Assembly: GCA_035552195.1 (NCBI GenBank)
Contig: DASZLU010000011.1
Span: 30,624 to 94,623, forward strand
Reading direction: 5' to 3'
Length of the DNA stretch: 64,000 nucleotides
Source of the DNA: CAIKMD01 sp035552195
GTDB taxonomy: Bacteria > Pseudomonadota > Alphaproteobacteria > ATCC43930 > CGMCC-115725
Positions 62,754 through 64,000 of this stretch are shown here, piece after piece. Below the pieces are notes generated by a model. The model did no database searches. It was not told the origin of the DNA and saw nothing but the letters and a program-made list of their open reading frames with translations. Made by a program: the position numbers and the translations under genes. Within the stretch, counting starts at the first letter, position 1, and the number at the start of each line of letters is the position of its first letter.

Positions 62754-64000
62754 ATGAGCGGGAAACCGGAGACGGCGCCCTATCGCGCGGCTTTCGCGCC
62801 GTCGGACGCGCTTGCCGACAAACGTCGCGAAGCCTTCGCGCGCTTCGAAGCACTCGGCTTCCCGACGCGCCGCGACGAAGCCTGGCGCTTCACCAATCTG
62901 CGGCCGCTGAACGAAATTTCCCCTCACCCTCCCGCTGCGCGGGTCCCTCCCTCTCCCCAGCGGGGTGAGGGGGCTATCGCCCCGTACTTCTATGCCGGCG
63001 ACACGTACCGCATTGTGCTGGTCAATGGCCGTTTCGCGCCTTCGTTGTCGAAGATCGCGAGCCTGCCGAAAGGCGTGACCCTCGGCAGCACGGGCGAGAT
63101 CGCGGCGAACAGTCCGGCTCTGGCGGCGCGGCTGCTCGATCAGACCGATATTGTGGGCGGCCAGTCGTTCGGCTCGCTCAACGCCGCGCTTTTTGCTGAC
63201 GGCTTCGTGCTGTCGCTCGATGAGGGTATCGCGCTCGATAAGCCGGTCGAAATCATCCACTGGGGCGACGCGGCGGATAACGCGCTCCATCTACGCCATC
63301 TCATCCGGCTCGGCGCCCATAGCCGCGCAACCATCATCGAGACTTATGTCGGTAACGGCCGTTATTGGACAAACGCAGTCGCGCTCGTCGATCTCGCCTC
63401 GCGCGCTTCGCTGCGTCATGTGAAGCTGCAGGACGATGCGACCGACGCGATCCATTTCGGTCTGGTACGTGCAAATATCGCCGCCGACGCGCGCTATGAA
63501 AGCTTCGTGCTGACACTCGGCGGGCGGCTGTCGCGCCATGACAGCTTTGCGACTTTCGCGGGCGAGGGCGCTTCGTGCGGCCTCTTCGGCGCCTATCTCC
63601 TTAAGGGCGAGCAAGAGGCGACCAACGCGACTTTCGTCGATCACGCGGTGCCGAAATGCACCACGGACGAGGTCTTCAAAGGCGTTGTCGACGAGCGCGC
63701 GCATGGCGTGTTCCTCGGCAAGATCGCGGTGCGGCCGCAGGCGCAGAAAACCAACGCCAATCAGCTCAACAAGAATCTGCTGCTGTCGCCGCGCGCCAAT
63801 GTCGACACCAAGCCCGAACTTGAAATTCTCGCCGACGACGTCAAATGCAGCCATGGCGCGACGGTGGGCGATCTGGATGAAAACGCGATGTTCTATCTCG
63901 CGGCGAGGGGCATTCCGGCCGATGAGGCGCGGCGGATGCTGATCGAAGCTTTCGCCGCCGACGCGATCGATCGGATTGAGGACGATTCCGCTTTGCGCGC
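62754..64000 (+). CDS. sufD: Fe-S cluster assembly protein SufD with repeat-derived insert (runs off the window)
   Basis: From ATG 62754 the frame stays open to the window end (415 codons, no stop seen). SufD marks: DEAWRFTNLRPLNE, DEGIALDKPVEIIH, SSPRANVDT-like LLSPRANVDTKPELEI and KCSHGATVGDLDENAMFYL. Residues about 56-74 come from a palindromic repeat (62920-62972) inserted in frame (ISPHPPAARVPPSPQRGEGA), in the loop after the N-terminal helical part. SufD is required for cluster assembly, so the insert must be tolerated. The C-terminus is outside the window. Confidence 0.93.
   Translation, partial: MSGKPETAPYRAAFAPSDALADKRREAFARFEALGFPTRRDEAWRFTNLRPLNEISPHPPAARVPPSPQRGEGAIAPYFYAGDTYRIVLVNGRFAPSLSKIASLPKGVTLGSTGEIAANSPALAARLLDQTDIVGGQSFGSLNAALFADGFVLSLDEGIALDKPVEIIHWGDAADNALHLRHLIRLGAHSRATIIETYVGNGRYWTNAVALVDLASRASLRHVKLQDDATDAIHFGLVRANIAADARYESFVLTLGGRLSRHDSFATFAGEGASCGLFGAYLLKGEQEATNATFVDHAVPKCTTDEVFKGVVDERAHGVFLGKIAVRPQAQKTNANQLNKNLLLSPRANVDTKPELEILADDVKCSHGATVGDLDENAMFYLAARGIPADEARRMLIEAFAADAIDRIEDDSALR
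62920..62972. repeat. Palindromic repeat inside sufD
   Basis: CCCCTCACC at 62920 and GGTGAGGGG at the end (62964-62972) close a 53-base element with the hairpin CCCGC, TGC, GCGGG (62931-62943) and the family core TCCCTCCCTCTCCCC. Same family as 34654-34726 and part of 24957-25103. It keeps the sufD frame open. Confidence 0.85.

Overview
The window looks like chromosomal DNA from a high-GC alphaproteobacterium, probably of the Hyphomicrobiales/Rhodospirillales breadth. Reasons are the dispersed palindromic repeats typical of that class, a perfect CtrA-type box (TTAA-N7-TTAA), an Rrf2-sufB-sufC-sufD cluster, and many solute-binding proteins, Rieske oxygenases and LLM flavin enzymes. I see no tRNA, rRNA, CRISPR array, phage or insertion-sequence gene. 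Genus-level placement is not supported.

Layout. 1-3.5 kb: minus-strand cluster ACP, FkbH-like HAD/GNAT protein, and two tandem SGNH-type proteins (the second runs off the window), joined by overlapping or adjacent stops and starts; it resembles a surface-glycan acylation module. 3.8-8.8 kb: a Tat-exported GH16 glucanase, two small unknown genes, a CtrA-box-preceded receiver/HPt pair, a signal-less TAXI protein and an acyltransferase-3. 8.9-16.2 kb: a complete Dpp/Opp-type ABC importer, with dppBCDF-like genes diverging from two tandem, duplicated binding-protein genes. 16.2-18.1 kb: an RsbR-like STAS gene broken by a single-base frameshift and preceded by two overlapping 54-55-codon genes, then a lone receiver.

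18-40 kb is a catabolic and transport region: FAD hydroxylase, Rieske oxygenases, LigB-type extradiol dioxygenase, two LLM oxidoreductases, class II aldolase, 2-hydroxyacid dehydrogenase, FMN 2-hydroxyacid oxidase, Ldh2-type dehydrogenase, hydrolases, three MFS carriers and binding proteins that lack complete partner systems. 40.5-44.8 kb is a molybdenum/tungsten-type locus: ModE-like regulator, ModA and a Mop protein next to a BtuF/FecCD/FecE-type importer. 45-51 kb: two-component system, NCS2 permease, rpiA and an NMT1-type binding protein. 51-59.6 kb: a second catabolic group (acyl-CoA dehydrogenase, GMC oxidoreductase, 2-oxoglutarate-type oxygenase, Rieske oxygenase, GST, RidA). 59.6-64 kb: a decayed VOC gene, then Rrf2-sufB-sufC-sufD behind a perfect 17-bp palindromic operator.

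The most unusual signal is the intrusion of dispersed palindromic repeats into reading frames. One lies inside the signal-peptide region of a secreted binding protein (20781-20863), one is in frame inside sufD (62920-62972), and one supplies the C-terminal tail of the LigB-like enzyme (about 24957-24991). Other points are the frameshifted stressosome-type gene, a codon-usage anomaly with an inverted repeat at the end of sufB, and an alpha/beta-hydrolase with glycine at the nucleophile position. All calls come from reading the sequence; no database search was run.
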